DNA of 57,704 nucleotides from HGM13233 sp900762805 (GTDB lineage: Bacteria; Bacillota; Clostridia; Oscillospirales; Ruminococcaceae): positions 1-57,704 of the forward strand of contig CALKMA010000025.1 of assembly GCA_937993755.1 (NCBI GenBank), given 5' to 3'. Positions 33,967 to 43,350 of the stretch are shown piece by piece; within the stretch, counting starts at the first letter, position 1; every line of letters starts with the position of its first letter. The notes under the pieces are model-generated. The model saw nothing but the letters and a program-made list of their open reading frames with translations, was not told the origin of the DNA and searched no databases. The position numbers were made by a program, and so were the translations under genes.

Positions 33967-35094
33967 TTATGCGCGGAAGATTTTCATCAGAGCCTTAAAT
34001 AATACATCAACATCTTCCTCTATATTAGATTTACCAAGAGAGATTCGGACTGTACCCTTGGCATAGTTATCCTCAAGTCTGATGGCCTGTAAAACGTGTG
34101 AAACCTCTGTGTTTTTACTATTACATGCAGAGCCGGTAGAAATACAAACTCCAGTCAAATCCAGCCGGTGTAAAATAGCCTCTCCATCGGCATCCGGAAA
34201 TGATAGGCTTATAAGTCCCGGAAGTCTACTTTTCCCTCCGTTCCTAACATATTTGATACCGGAATTATCAAGCATGCTGACGAGCTTGGATTCCAGCCCC
34301 TCTACATACCTCGCATTTTCTTCAAGAGCGTCACAGTTGTTCTTCAGAGCCACTGCCATCCCAACAATACCAGCAACGTTTTCTGTCCCTGCGCGTAATC
34401 CGAATTCTTGTGCACCACCGTCAGAATAGGGCATTACCTTAAGGCCGCTTCGTATATACAGAAACCCGACACCCTTAGGGCCATTAAACTTATGTGCCGA
34501 TGCAGATAGCATGTCCATGCCAAGGTCGTGGACGTCTACCGGTATATGACCAACTGCCTGAACAGCGTCAGTATGGAAAAGAGAGCCGTTTTCATGTGCC
34601 ACAGCACACAGCTCCTTAATCGGCTGAACTGTTCCTATTTCATTGTTTGCAAACATCACGGAAGTCAGATAAGTCTGACAAGTGATATATTCCTTTAGAA
34701 TCTCAGCCGTGATATAGCCTTCCCGCGAAGGCCACATGTACGCAACGGGATATCCGCTCCGTTCAAGCGATTTGCATGGATGTAGCACTGCATGATGTTC
34801 AAACGCGGATGTGACGGTCGCATGTTTATGCGCATTCAATAAGGCAGAACCTTTTATAGCCCAGTTGTCACTCTCGGTGCCACCCGATGTGAAGAATATT
34901 TCCTCAGGCGCTGCTCCGATACAAGATGCTATCGTTTCCCGCGCATCCTGCAACGCCTTTTTGGGCTTTCGAGCAAAAGCATAGGGCTGTGAAGCGTTCC
35001 CGTATTCATTTGTAAGAAAAGGCTTCATTGCCTCGAACGCGGCAACATCCAGCTGTGTTGTGGCTGCATTATCTGCGTAAATCAATCTGCTCAT
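33967..35094 (-). CDS. Cysteine desulfurase (IscS/NifS/DndA type) in a BREX type 4 operon
   Basis: A 375-residue PLP enzyme that takes sulfur from cysteine and hands it on as a persulfide. The N-terminus IYADNAATTQLD is canonical; the PLP lysine is K202 in SAHKFNGPKG and the persulfide cysteine is C324 in STGSACNSKNTEVSH. It is the last gene of the BREX operon, 9 nt after brxL, and is AT-richer than the chromosome. In Dnd and Ssp systems an enzyme of this kind supplies the sulfur for DNA phosphorothioation; with the PAPS-reductase-like BrxP the same role is a reasonable inference here. Confidence 0.92.
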   Translation of the reverse strand: MSRLIYADNAATTQLDVAAFEAMKPFLTNEYGNASQPYAFARKPKKALQDARETIASCIGAAPEEIFFTSGGTESDNWAIKGSALLNAHKHATVTSAFEHHAVLHPCKSLERSGYPVAYMWPSREGYITAEILKEYITCQTYLTSVMFANNEIGTVQPIKELCAVAHENGSLFHTDAVQAVGHIPVDVHDLGMDMLSASAHKFNGPKGVGFLYIRSGLKVMPYSDGGAQEFGLRAGTENVAGIVGMAVALKNNCDALEENARYVEGLESKLVSMLDNSGIKYVRNGGKSRLPGLISLSFPDADGEAILHRLDLTGVCISTGSACNSKNTEVSHVLQAIRLEDNYAKGTVRISLGKSNIEEDVDVLFKALMKIFRA

Positions 35095-35103
35095 ATATAC
35101 ACC

Positions 35104-36555
35104 TTACAGGTAGTTGTATTGGATATCCGGAATGTCTTTCTTGCCGGGAACATTAAATTCCTTCGGGTCTATAATGCAGAGCTGTTTTTTAATAACGCTC
35201 CGCATTTCTTTTGCGGGCTCCAAACAGTACTTAATGAACTCGTCAGCCGGTATATCTTCCTTGCATGTAGCATTAGGATATAGAAGTTTCACAAATGCGG
35301 TGCAAAGTCTCTTAATAGCCGTCAAGTCACGTTTGTCAGGTTTTGCTGGAACTGCCAAGCATTCATCTACTATTGTAGTGTAGGTTAAATCGTCGCGGAG
35401 AAGATGGAGTACCTCAGCAAAGTATTCTGTGTTGAGTGCCCAACCATTCGCTACAAGGCCCTGGTGCATTCGGGGAATCTCCCAGCCAGGGATAAAACCA
35501 TGGAAGCGGTCAAGTGAGGCAGATTCACTAAAGACGCTGCTTACCTCTTCCATCATGTTTTCATTAACATTGAACCGGCTGGCGTTAATGTTGCCGAGCA
35601 CAATTATCCCAGCATCGGCAACGACCTGAGCATCAAACCCTTGAACCTCACCGAATTCCATATAATCCTTCAGTGCCGTCTGAATCTGGCTGGGCTTATC
35701 AAAGGTCATGGATTGAATCTCGTCAAAACCGACAAAGTCAAAACGAGTCAATAAGCCACCAGTTTTTTTCTGGTTATCATAAATAAGAGATGCTCTTGAA
35801 ACTGTTCCGCCCGAAATTAGCCAACCACGCTTACTGATTTTTTGATAAACATAGCTTTTTCCCGTGCCTTTCGGAGCGAGTTCCATCAAGTTTAGACGCT
35901 TCTCAACAAAAGGAAGAAGTCGGCGAAGAACACACAGTTTTTGCTGTTCGGAATCATATCCATCGGGATTATAGTCAGCAGCGGAGATTAACACATCAAT
36001 CCATTCTTCGATGGAAAATGCTCGTCTGGCCTCTTTATAAAAATCTAGGTCTACAGTGTATGGACAAAATGGACTGTACTCGATGAGTTTAATTACACCT
36101 TTTCCTTGCCGCGAGGAATAATCTTTGCCCCAAATCAGCTCAACAATACCCCAGTTTTCACTTTCTTTGAGGAGTGTCTCCTTCCATCGAGAGACAACAT
36201 CATTTGCCACTTCCCCGGATGCTCCGGAACGTGAACCGCCAAAATCAGGAAGCTCAAATAAGGTCTTCCCGGTCTTAATATCGACATTTACACGGACTCT
36301 AGCCAGAAAGCGGACGGTCTCTCCGTTCACCATCTCAAATTTAAATTGCTCAAAATCCTCACGGCTCGGAATATACTGGCGGATATATCTCAGTACGCTG
36401 TCGTAGTCAATGATTCCGTCGTCATCCGAAAACTTCATTACAAGCCAGTCACGCATATATGAAGGCAGGCTTAAATTGGAAAAGAACTCTGTCCTTTCTG
36501 GATTTTTCAGCACCACCATGTCGGAAAAAACATCGCGTACTTTATCTTCCAGCAT
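35104..36555 (-). CDS. brxL: BREX protein BrxL (AAA+ Lon-like), short form
   Basis: A 483-residue ATPase of the BREX phage-defence system. Walker A is PKGTGKSYVY with K233; Walker B is VGFDEIQS with D278; the family-specific WLISGGTVSRASLIYD lies between. Type 1 BrxL proteins are near 680 residues with a C-terminal Lon-protease-like domain; this one ends about 200 residues sooner and shows no Ser-Lys protease signature, as in the short forms. ATG 36555 has GGGAGGAGG upstream. It overlaps nothing, but sits tightly between the zinc-ribbon gene (17 nt) and the desulfurase. Confidence 0.9.
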   Translation of the reverse strand: MLEDKVRDVFSDMVVLKNPERTEFFSNLSLPSYMRDWLVMKFSDDDGIIDYDSVLRYIRQYIPSREDFEQFKFEMVNGETVRFLARVRVNVDIKTGKTLFELPDFGGSRSGASGEVANDVVSRWKETLLKESENWGIVELIWGKDYSSRQGKGVIKLIEYSPFCPYTVDLDFYKEARRAFSIEEWIDVLISAADYNPDGYDSEQQKLCVLRRLLPFVEKRLNLMELAPKGTGKSYVYQKISKRGWLISGGTVSRASLIYDNQKKTGGLLTRFDFVGFDEIQSMTFDKPSQIQTALKDYMEFGEVQGFDAQVVADAGIIVLGNINASRFNVNENMMEEVSSVFSESASLDRFHGFIPGWEIPRMHQGLVANGWALNTEYFAEVLHLLRDDLTYTTIVDECLAVPAKPDKRDLTAIKRLCTAFVKLLYPNATCKEDIPADEFIKYCLEPAKEMRSVIKKQLCIIDPKEFNVPGKKDIPDIQYNYL

Positions 36556-36572
36556 ATTGATTCCTCCTCCCA

Positions 36573-36773
36573 TCACAGGAATAGTGTACATCCCTGTTCC
36601 TTAAATTCTTGGATTTTTATTTCGAGGTCATTTTTTGTACACTCCAAGTATTCTGCCAAGCAGTCTATGCAGTAATAATCTTCTGTGTCCGTACCAAGCA
36701 GTTTTTTACACAAAGCAACCTCATCTTTTTTTAGTGCTTTTTCGCACTCACAGCATTCTATTTTTCTTCTCAT
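36573..36773 (-). CDS. Small zinc-ribbon-like protein in the BREX operon
   Basis: A 66-residue protein, MRRKIECCECEKALKKDEVA at the start. C7-x2-C10 and C35-x2-C38 (YYCIDCLAEYLEC) would bind one zinc; the C-terminal helix is highly charged. The ATG overlaps the stop of the preceding gene (ATGA), and brxL follows after 17 nt, so it is co-expressed with the defence genes. I know of no such subunit in the canonical type 4 set (brxP, brxC, pglZ, brxL). It could be an adaptor that binds DNA, or a sulfur or zinc carrier. Confidence 0.75.
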   Translation of the reverse strand: MRRKIECCECEKALKKDEVALCKKLLGTDTEDYYCIDCLAEYLECTKNDLEIKIQEFKEQGCTLFL

Positions 36774-37264
36774 AGGCCCATCCCACCAAACGGGTCATCG
36801 TTTTTACTGATGCCTTGAGCCTTAACCTTAAGAGTTACATTGGGAAGGAGCCGCCCGTTAGCTATTACCGAGAGGGTAATGTCGTCAGTAGTAACATCGT
36901 CCAAAATGACAAGCCATGACCCATCCGCATTCATCGTACAGGTGGCTTCCTTGTTATCATAAGAAACTTCCAACGTTGATATGGGGCGGCTGAATTGCAG
37001 AGCTTTTTCTGCATGCCCGTTTTTCTTTGTAACAAGCAGGCCGCCTTTGGGCTTGCATGTTACAGGAGGAAGAGGCTGCTTCCTCTTGATTACTATAACA
37101 GACACGAGCCTTTCTTCCGCTGTATTTCCTCCGTGGATTTCCCCAACAACATCATGTTCATCCGTGTTTCCACCAGCTGCATTGCCGCTCGCCGAGAAGT
37201 GCTGGTAGTTATCCATAACTAGATAGCGCTTGCCATTTGAGGTAGCTAAGACCGTATTTGGCAA
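36770..37264 (-). CDS. Unknown beta-rich protein in the BREX operon
   Basis: A 164-residue protein of no known family. The N-terminal half is Gly/Asn/Glu-rich with a short conserved-looking KRKQPLPPVTC stretch; residues about 95-150 alternate in a beta-sandwich, Ig-like pattern (STLEVSYDNKEATCTM ... SVIANGRLLPNVTLKVKA). It ends in a short tail, DDPFGGMGL, of a kind often used for docking. The start is TTG 37264, 19 bases inside the end of pglZ, with GGAG upstream; ATG 37216 is possible but has no ribosome-binding site. It overlaps the zinc-ribbon gene by ATGA. Its position implies a partner of PglZ or BrxL. Confidence 0.7.
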   Translation of the reverse strand: MPNTVLATSNGKRYLVMDNYQHFSASGNAAGGNTDEHDVVGEIHGGNTAEERLVSVIVIKRKQPLPPVTCKPKGGLLVTKKNGHAEKALQFSRPISTLEVSYDNKEATCTMNADGSWLVILDDVTTDDITLSVIANGRLLPNVTLKVKAQGISKNDDPFGGMGL

Positions 37265-39132
37265 AGTAATGACATCTCCAGCATTATCATCGAGCTCGCA
37301 AAATCTTCCAAAGCAACGAACCGTTGACTTTTCGGAGCAGAAATTGGTACAACATTTTCCTGATGAAGTGCAAGTGCCGCAAAACGGCTGCTTCCGTGGT
37401 CTCCAGTCACAACTACATACTCATGGTTCTCCAAGAGCTCCTCAACCTTCTTAGCCACATCAGAAAACACGGAAAGTTGATGGACAATGCAGGAGTAGTA
37501 GCTTTTGTCATCTGGCATCCCCTTATGCGAGAAGGAATCCAGTCTATCCCACTTAATTGTCATAGGGTCGTGCTCGTCCCACTGGTGATTATATTCTGTC
37601 TCTGTGGGTAGAAGTGCAGTGGCTAGTTTTACGGATTCCGGAACGATGCCCCTTGCTTTTAGCTCGTGTAGAAACAAGGGTGTATATTCACTTCCAAATC
37701 CGTCAATCCAAAATGACACGCAGTCTTGTCCCTGCAGCTTATGCATGAGCTTGTACCGAGCGTCAAAGCGGTCAAAAGTCATTTGGACTGGATAGTCGCC
37801 CGGATATCGATTGATGATTTTGTTCTTGCGATACCATGCCATATATTCATCTATGACATCATCACAGCCCATTTCATCCTTCATGTACGATGCCAACGAT
37901 GGATAATCACGTTCTAACAAGGAAGCGGCTATCGCACTCGGTTCAGCACCACCACGAAGCATGTTACTGATAGCCCTGACAGCATATGTTTTTTCTTCGT
38001 GAGTCTGGTAAGTAAGGAGCTTCAGTTTTGTCTCGTCTAACGGCAGCTTATCCATGAGCGCAAAATAAGCGTCATCAAAGGAATGAAAAGACAAAGCCCG
38101 AACAGCAGCCATTCGCTCCTCAATCCAGCGGTCGCTCCTATTAGAAATGAGCAAAATCTCATCTCGAATCCTCTCCGGAATTTCAGAAGCGCATAATGCT
38201 TTTTTGCAGGCATAGCTATAGTACTCATCAGTGGGATATACCCTATACCAGAGCCAAACAAGATTCTTCTGAAAGTCGTTCAACATTTCCCATCTTGCCG
38301 CGACAGAAACGAAGTCAAATTCATTGACATTCAGTGCATCAAGTACGACTTTATCAAACGATGCCGTTTTTGCCGCATATTGTGAGGTGCAATTAACAAC
38401 TCGACTCCAGAAGTCATTGCTTTGCCATTTCTCAACAAGTAGATTACCGTCCACTAGAATGTCCGTAAGATATCTGAATGGACTATCAATGGGCTTAATA
38501 TTTACTGTGCCGTAGGCTGTTTCGACATTCCCGTACTGCATGGTCACAACTGAACAGGGCACATTTCTTCTAAGAATAATCTGCCAGTCCCGGAACCATG
38601 AGGTCAAATTATCTGCATCCGGATTAATGGCTTCCTTGAATTTGGGGGAATACACAGATATGGTATAGCTTTCAACTGATGGCGCAGAATCAAGCGTCCA
38701 GACATAATCTTCTTGGCGCTCATCAATCGCGCCGATAATCCGGTCAAAGATGTCTCTACAATTGAAAACGGGAATGATGACCCTGGTCTTGGATGCTTCC
38801 TGTTGTTGCGTTTCCCAAAATGCTCTGAACTGGCGACGGTCGGGATTTAATTCACGCTTCGTGCACAAACGAAGGTATTCACCAACAGAGAGCAGCAAAA
38901 CCTGCTGTCCCTCGCACTCCTTCAACTTGTTCTTAATCTGATCGAATTGAGGGACAGTATCTGGTGCACGGCAAAAATCGGCCACATTTATCGTGACATC
39001 GCAGATACCCTTCAGCTGATGCTCAAGCGCAGAATAGTCGTCAAGGTTCTCGACGAAAATAATCCGTGCAGGGTACCGGGAACCGAAGCCACGTTCCTGG
39101 CTGAGCTTTTCCTTGATTTCAGCAATTGTCAC
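37246..39132 (-). CDS. pglZ: BREX type 4 PglZ (alkaline-phosphatase-superfamily protein)
   Basis: A 628-residue protein. The C-terminal third is the PglZ metal-dependent phosphatase-like fold: D477 in CVSFWIDGFGSEY and D578/H579 in VVVTGDHGSS would bind the metals, with EYNHQWDEHDP between. The N-terminal part is alpha-helical with no clear signature. PglZ is one of the two proteins shared by all BREX systems and is needed for both host DNA marking and phage exclusion. The start is GTG 39132 with GGAGG 7 nt upstream, 12 nt after the brxC stop. Confidence 0.9.
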   Translation of the reverse strand: MTIAEIKEKLSQERGFGSRYPARIIFVENLDDYSALEHQLKGICDVTINVADFCRAPDTVPQFDQIKNKLKECEGQQVLLLSVGEYLRLCTKRELNPDRRQFRAFWETQQQEASKTRVIIPVFNCRDIFDRIIGAIDERQEDYVWTLDSAPSVESYTISVYSPKFKEAINPDADNLTSWFRDWQIILRRNVPCSVVTMQYGNVETAYGTVNIKPIDSPFRYLTDILVDGNLLVEKWQSNDFWSRVVNCTSQYAAKTASFDKVVLDALNVNEFDFVSVAARWEMLNDFQKNLVWLWYRVYPTDEYYSYACKKALCASEIPERIRDEILLISNRSDRWIEERMAAVRALSFHSFDDAYFALMDKLPLDETKLKLLTYQTHEEKTYAVRAISNMLRGGAEPSAIAASLLERDYPSLASYMKDEMGCDDVIDEYMAWYRKNKIINRYPGDYPVQMTFDRFDARYKLMHKLQGQDCVSFWIDGFGSEYTPLFLHELKARGIVPESVKLATALLPTETEYNHQWDEHDPMTIKWDRLDSFSHKGMPDDKSYYSCIVHQLSVFSDVAKKVEELLENHEYVVVTGDHGSSRFAALALHQENVVPISAPKSQRFVALEDFASSMIMLEMSLLCQIRS

Positions 39133-39144
39133 GATTTAGCCTCC

Positions 39145-42100
39145 TCACTTAATAAACAGCGTATAAAGGTCGGGATTCTCGTCGAGGAGCTGTACGACCT
39201 TGTCACGCAGCTGTGCCTCGGGCATTGACTTTATTTTCTTCTTTGCTTCTCCACAGAATTTATCGCGCAGGAAAGCATCAACGGTCTTTCGGATTTCTCC
39301 TACTTTGTTGGCCCAGGAATAAACATTAGCGGTCAATTTCGTGTTAGTTTTCAGCCGAGAAACCAAAACCGGCCCAGATGATTCAAAAGCACTACGATAG
39401 CTTTCGCCAATCTGGGAGATAAAGCAACTGACGATAAATGCTTTGTCCTTCAGAGCGCTGACGGTGTGCGTCTCAAAAAACTGTGTAGCATTATGGAGAG
39501 CAGTATTGTCCGCAATTTTCCCATCCTGCACAGTCTTTAGTACTATAATGTGAGGAAGGACTTCATCACTGACAACCCATTGGATGGGTACGGCATAGTT
39601 TGCGCACCAAAGGGTGATGGAGTCAAAGCCACTCTGCTCTTTCCAAAGTTCCTGAATGCGTACTTTGTTTCTGTTGTAGGCAACCTTGTTGAGCTGCGCG
39701 TCGATTCGGGCATCAAAATCTGCAGCCGGAGAATTGTAATTTACAGTTTTCAGAGATTTGTAGATACCGTCTAGCTCTTCGTCAGTGCAGTTGTGCCCAT
39801 GGGATTCCATATATCGTTGCAGAAGCGGTTTCGAAGATGAAACAAAGCCCCACGCTTTCTGCGCATCCGATTTCAAAAGCTCTGCATAGCTTTCTCTATC
39901 TGCAAGTTCAATTTTCGACCACTGCGTAGTAGAAATAACCCTCATCGCTTGTAGCGCAGGTGCCCAACTGAAGCCGAGTTTCTCAATGACGGTTCCAGGA
40001 ACTTTCATGTGTTCGAACATGTTTGCAATATCATCGCTGAGAAGCTTTATGCTCTTTCGCTTAACAGTCAGTGCATCGTTCAAGATGGCAACAACCCGGT
40101 ACTCTATGCAAAGCTCGGAAAGTTTTTCCTCAACCTGGGCCTCCGTCCAAGTGGAAACCTGCCCCTGCATCATTTGATGAATAGCATCAAACAAGTCATG
40201 ACTTGTAAGGCTAATGGCCTTTTGCAGTTTCTGAAGTTCATTGCATTTCTGAGAAATGAACGAACTGAACGCGTCATAAACTGTATTCTGGTCAAAGTAA
40301 AGGCTTGCAAGCGCTTTCCGCACAGACCCGTGGCCGGTGAATTTTACGGTGATGTTTCCCATTACCTGCTCTTGGTCACCGTTCTCAGACAGAAAATCGC
40401 AGAACAGGTCTATTATCTCATCTGCCGTTTGTTTTGCAGCTGCGCCACCAAATTTCTCTTCTGGAGCGTATTTCAGAACCCAGAATGGAGCGCCAGCCTT
40501 CTCTGTACACTGCTTGGACATATACTTCCGAGCTTCGGTTTCATTGACCGCTTCGCTGTCCTGAAGCCGAAAGACCTTCTGCACATAGGGCTTGAATTTC
40601 TGCCACACTTCAGAGCCAGGGGAAAGATAATTGTTGACAACTTCCTCTTTGCAGAGGCTGGTAATCATCGTGGCTAGCGTTTGGTCAGTCAGCGGCCACG
40701 GATTGTTGTCTCCTTTGTTCCAGCTAAACTCACTGTTGACATAGTAGTGCAGCAAGAAACCAAGGATGTATCCGCAGGCCATGCAATTATAGTAGCCATA
40801 AGGTGCGTCCTGGAGTTCCTGCCAAAGAGCATCCAATTTAATCTGCGTTCCTTGAGAGAAACGCTGTAAGATGAAGCTCGCAATCTTGGCAACTGCAGCT
40901 GCGCCGTCGTTTCCTTTGCTTTGCGCGAGTGCTTCGAGACCCTCAACATCCCACACGCCAGCCTGCTTTAAGCCATTAACAATATTGCCAACCTGAGTAT
41001 TAGGAGATGTTTTTTGCACACCAGCCAAGGCAGTACTCTGCTGAATTTTCTTGAAGGCAGTATTCGTTGAAACAACAAGCTCAGGAGCCGCTGTAAAGAT
41101 GGAGCCGAAGATAATGTCCTTCTCCAGCTTTACAGCAAAATAGGAGGTGCCGTATTCTGACGGATATACTTTATCTCCGCAGACAACCATAAGCTGGTCG
41201 TCCATTGCAGGAGCAGACCACTCCTCAATAATGCTACTTGCCTCGTCAGAATACCGCTCAGCGTCACCGCTCTTGCCTTCCTCACCAGCAAGCTCGGAAT
41301 GCGTCATAGCATTATACCATCTATCCAGATGCTCGTCAGTCAGTGGCGATTTCAGAAGGTAGATGGCCATCCGTCCGGTTTCATCCTGAGCTGCGAGGGT
41401 TTTTATCTTCTCTTGCATTGCGGCAAACTGGCTTGATTCAGAAATCGCTATAACGAGGATACCAAACTTATACGGGTATTTTTTCAGCTCTGTCTGAACC
41501 TCTCCAAAACGAGTGTTCATTGACGTCGTTCCAGAATCACAGGCGGCGATAAACATTCTGCCATAGGATGCACTTGTTTTGTCCCAGATTTTCGCCTCCA
41601 TGGACTTGGCGAAGTAACCGTTTTTCTTGAACAGCTCATAGCGGGTATACTTCTTGACCAGCATCTCTTTGCGGACATCAAATACATCTGCGTTTCCGGT
41701 ATACGGAATTTGCAGCCGCATGTCCCCATTGGTCATGGCATCAAGGCGGAGTACACCAATCTGCTCGAGGTCGGAGAGATACATTTCCACATCTTCCTTG
41801 GTCAGCTGCCCAGCAAAGCATTTATACAAAGTGCTTCTGGTAGCAGATACCTTTCGCTGTGTAGCTTGACTGTAAAGATTGCTGACTATTCCAGAGGACA
41901 TGACCGCAATCAACAGCATGGCCGCTTTGAACACATGCATGTGGTACTCATCCGAAATGAATTCCCGTTTTGTCATGTAATGCTGGTAGGCGCTCTTGGC
42001 CTCCGCAGAGAAACTGCGGACATCACTCTCTCTGGTAAAGAAGTAATCCCAAAGGAAATCCGGCGTCAGCCAGCGCCAATCGTCTGGGCCATAGTTGTTG

Positions 42101-43338
42101 ATGTAGTAGATAAAGCCAACATTCTCTTCCGACTCTTTTGTGTCCTTCATAAAGCGGAAGAGAGTACGTTGGGAAGCTCCGAAGTTCTGGGCAACAATTG
42201 CAAGGAGCGAAAGCGTCATCGGATGCAGCGGGCAAAGCTGACGAAGGCGCTCCTTTTTGCTGCTCATGTCCAGATTTTCGAAGTCAGCGATGTTTTTGCT
42301 GATGGATTTCATCAGCTTATCTTTTTCCGCATTCCACTGTTCTTCCATTCCCGCACGAGTGAGAATGGAACTGCCAATTAACTCATAGGCCGCGCTCTCA
42401 CTAACATGGAAGTCGAGCGAATGAAAACGGTGAACAATCTGCTCATAGACTTCTTCTCCAATCTGACTAACCCAGCTCGGAGCCCTATGAACAATCAGGA
42501 ACATGAAGAAAGGCTGCTCTTTACAAAACTCCGAGAGAGGCTGGAGAACATCATCGGTAGGATTGTTGCGGAGATAAGAGGTAAATTCATCCCAGATGAA
42601 GATGATACCAGTGTCCTGAAGATTGTTACCCTCGATGACATCGGCAACCCAATCTTTGAACATCTGAAGGGAAGTAAAGAAACCCCAGCCTTTATCTCGA
42701 TAGATACGGGCGACAATATTTGCCGCTTTTAGGTTTCCTGCGTTTACTTCCTCACGGAAATCTTCAACAGAACCGTATTCTTCAAATAGGGCATACGTCT
42801 GGTTCGTGAAGAGATCATCCCAATTGATAGAGGAATCGTTTACGGCATCTCGTGCAGCAGCAACGAGGGATTCCTTTCCATAGTAAGCGGAGGCTCCAAA
42901 CTTTTCCTTCAGCTTCTGGCGGATGGCATCCTCCATAGTCATCATGAGCTGGATGCCGCTCTTAATGTCTGTAGCCTGACTCTTCCATATAACAAGGAAT
43001 TCGCCCTTCTCCCGAATGGAGAGAAACCGTTCTCTGTATGGAATCAGCATCTGATTCGAAAGGAACTTACGAATAGAATCGACCTTGTCCTCAAACAGGT
43101 GCTTCAGAACAATCGCAGCATAGCTCTTGCCCGTGCCGTATGCGCCATGAATCCAGAAGGAGCGGCGCTTGTCATCGTCCTCATATTTCATGGAGTCACA
43201 GATTTTTTCAATGGCTCCCTTCATATCTTCGTGGACAATGTACTCCTGCCACATATCAGGATGACGAGATTCGGAATCAATATCCACCACCGATTCGTAG
43301 TGCGGGCTCAGCTCAATATAAGAATTATACTTAGCCAT
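39145..43338 (-). CDS. brxC: BREX type 4 BrxC/PglY-like large P-loop ATPase
   Basis: A 1397-residue ATPase, the other universal BREX component. Walker A is WIHGAYGTGKSYAA (K71); Walker B is IIFIWDEFTSYL (D250, E251), about 180 residues later, as is usual in this family. The long C-terminal part is helical with no other known domain. BrxC is thought to form a DNA-associated assembly with PglZ and the modification enzyme. ATG 43338 follows GGAGGAGGAATC; the brxP end lies 12 nt upstream, so the operon order brxP-brxC-pglZ is that of type 4 BREX. Confidence 0.85.
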   Translation of the reverse strand: MAKYNSYIELSPHYESVVDIDSESRHPDMWQEYIVHEDMKGAIEKICDSMKYEDDDKRRSFWIHGAYGTGKSYAAIVLKHLFEDKVDSIRKFLSNQMLIPYRERFLSIREKGEFLVIWKSQATDIKSGIQLMMTMEDAIRQKLKEKFGASAYYGKESLVAAARDAVNDSSINWDDLFTNQTYALFEEYGSVEDFREEVNAGNLKAANIVARIYRDKGWGFFTSLQMFKDWVADVIEGNNLQDTGIIFIWDEFTSYLRNNPTDDVLQPLSEFCKEQPFFMFLIVHRAPSWVSQIGEEVYEQIVHRFHSLDFHVSESAAYELIGSSILTRAGMEEQWNAEKDKLMKSISKNIADFENLDMSSKKERLRQLCPLHPMTLSLLAIVAQNFGASQRTLFRFMKDTKESEENVGFIYYINNYGPDDWRWLTPDFLWDYFFTRESDVRSFSAEAKSAYQHYMTKREFISDEYHMHVFKAAMLLIAVMSSGIVSNLYSQATQRKVSATRSTLYKCFAGQLTKEDVEMYLSDLEQIGVLRLDAMTNGDMRLQIPYTGNADVFDVRKEMLVKKYTRYELFKKNGYFAKSMEAKIWDKTSASYGRMFIAACDSGTTSMNTRFGEVQTELKKYPYKFGILVIAISESSQFAAMQEKIKTLAAQDETGRMAIYLLKSPLTDEHLDRWYNAMTHSELAGEEGKSGDAERYSDEASSIIEEWSAPAMDDQLMVVCGDKVYPSEYGTSYFAVKLEKDIIFGSIFTAAPELVVSTNTAFKKIQQSTALAGVQKTSPNTQVGNIVNGLKQAGVWDVEGLEALAQSKGNDGAAAVAKIASFILQRFSQGTQIKLDALWQELQDAPYGYYNCMACGYILGFLLHYYVNSEFSWNKGDNNPWPLTDQTLATMITSLCKEEVVNNYLSPGSEVWQKFKPYVQKVFRLQDSEAVNETEARKYMSKQCTEKAGAPFWVLKYAPEEKFGGAAAKQTADEIIDLFCDFLSENGDQEQVMGNITVKFTGHGSVRKALASLYFDQNTVYDAFSSFISQKCNELQKLQKAISLTSHDLFDAIHQMMQGQVSTWTEAQVEEKLSELCIEYRVVAILNDALTVKRKSIKLLSDDIANMFEHMKVPGTVIEKLGFSWAPALQAMRVISTTQWSKIELADRESYAELLKSDAQKAWGFVSSSKPLLQRYMESHGHNCTDEELDGIYKSLKTVNYNSPAADFDARIDAQLNKVAYNRNKVRIQELWKEQSGFDSITLWCANYAVPIQWVVSDEVLPHIIVLKTVQDGKIADNTALHNATQFFETHTVSALKDKAFIVSCFISQIGESYRSAFESSGPVLVSRLKTNTKLTANVYSWANKVGEIRKTVDAFLRDKFCGEAKKKIKSMPEAQLRDKVVQLLDENPDLYTLFIK

Positions 43339-43350
43339 GATTCCTCCTCC

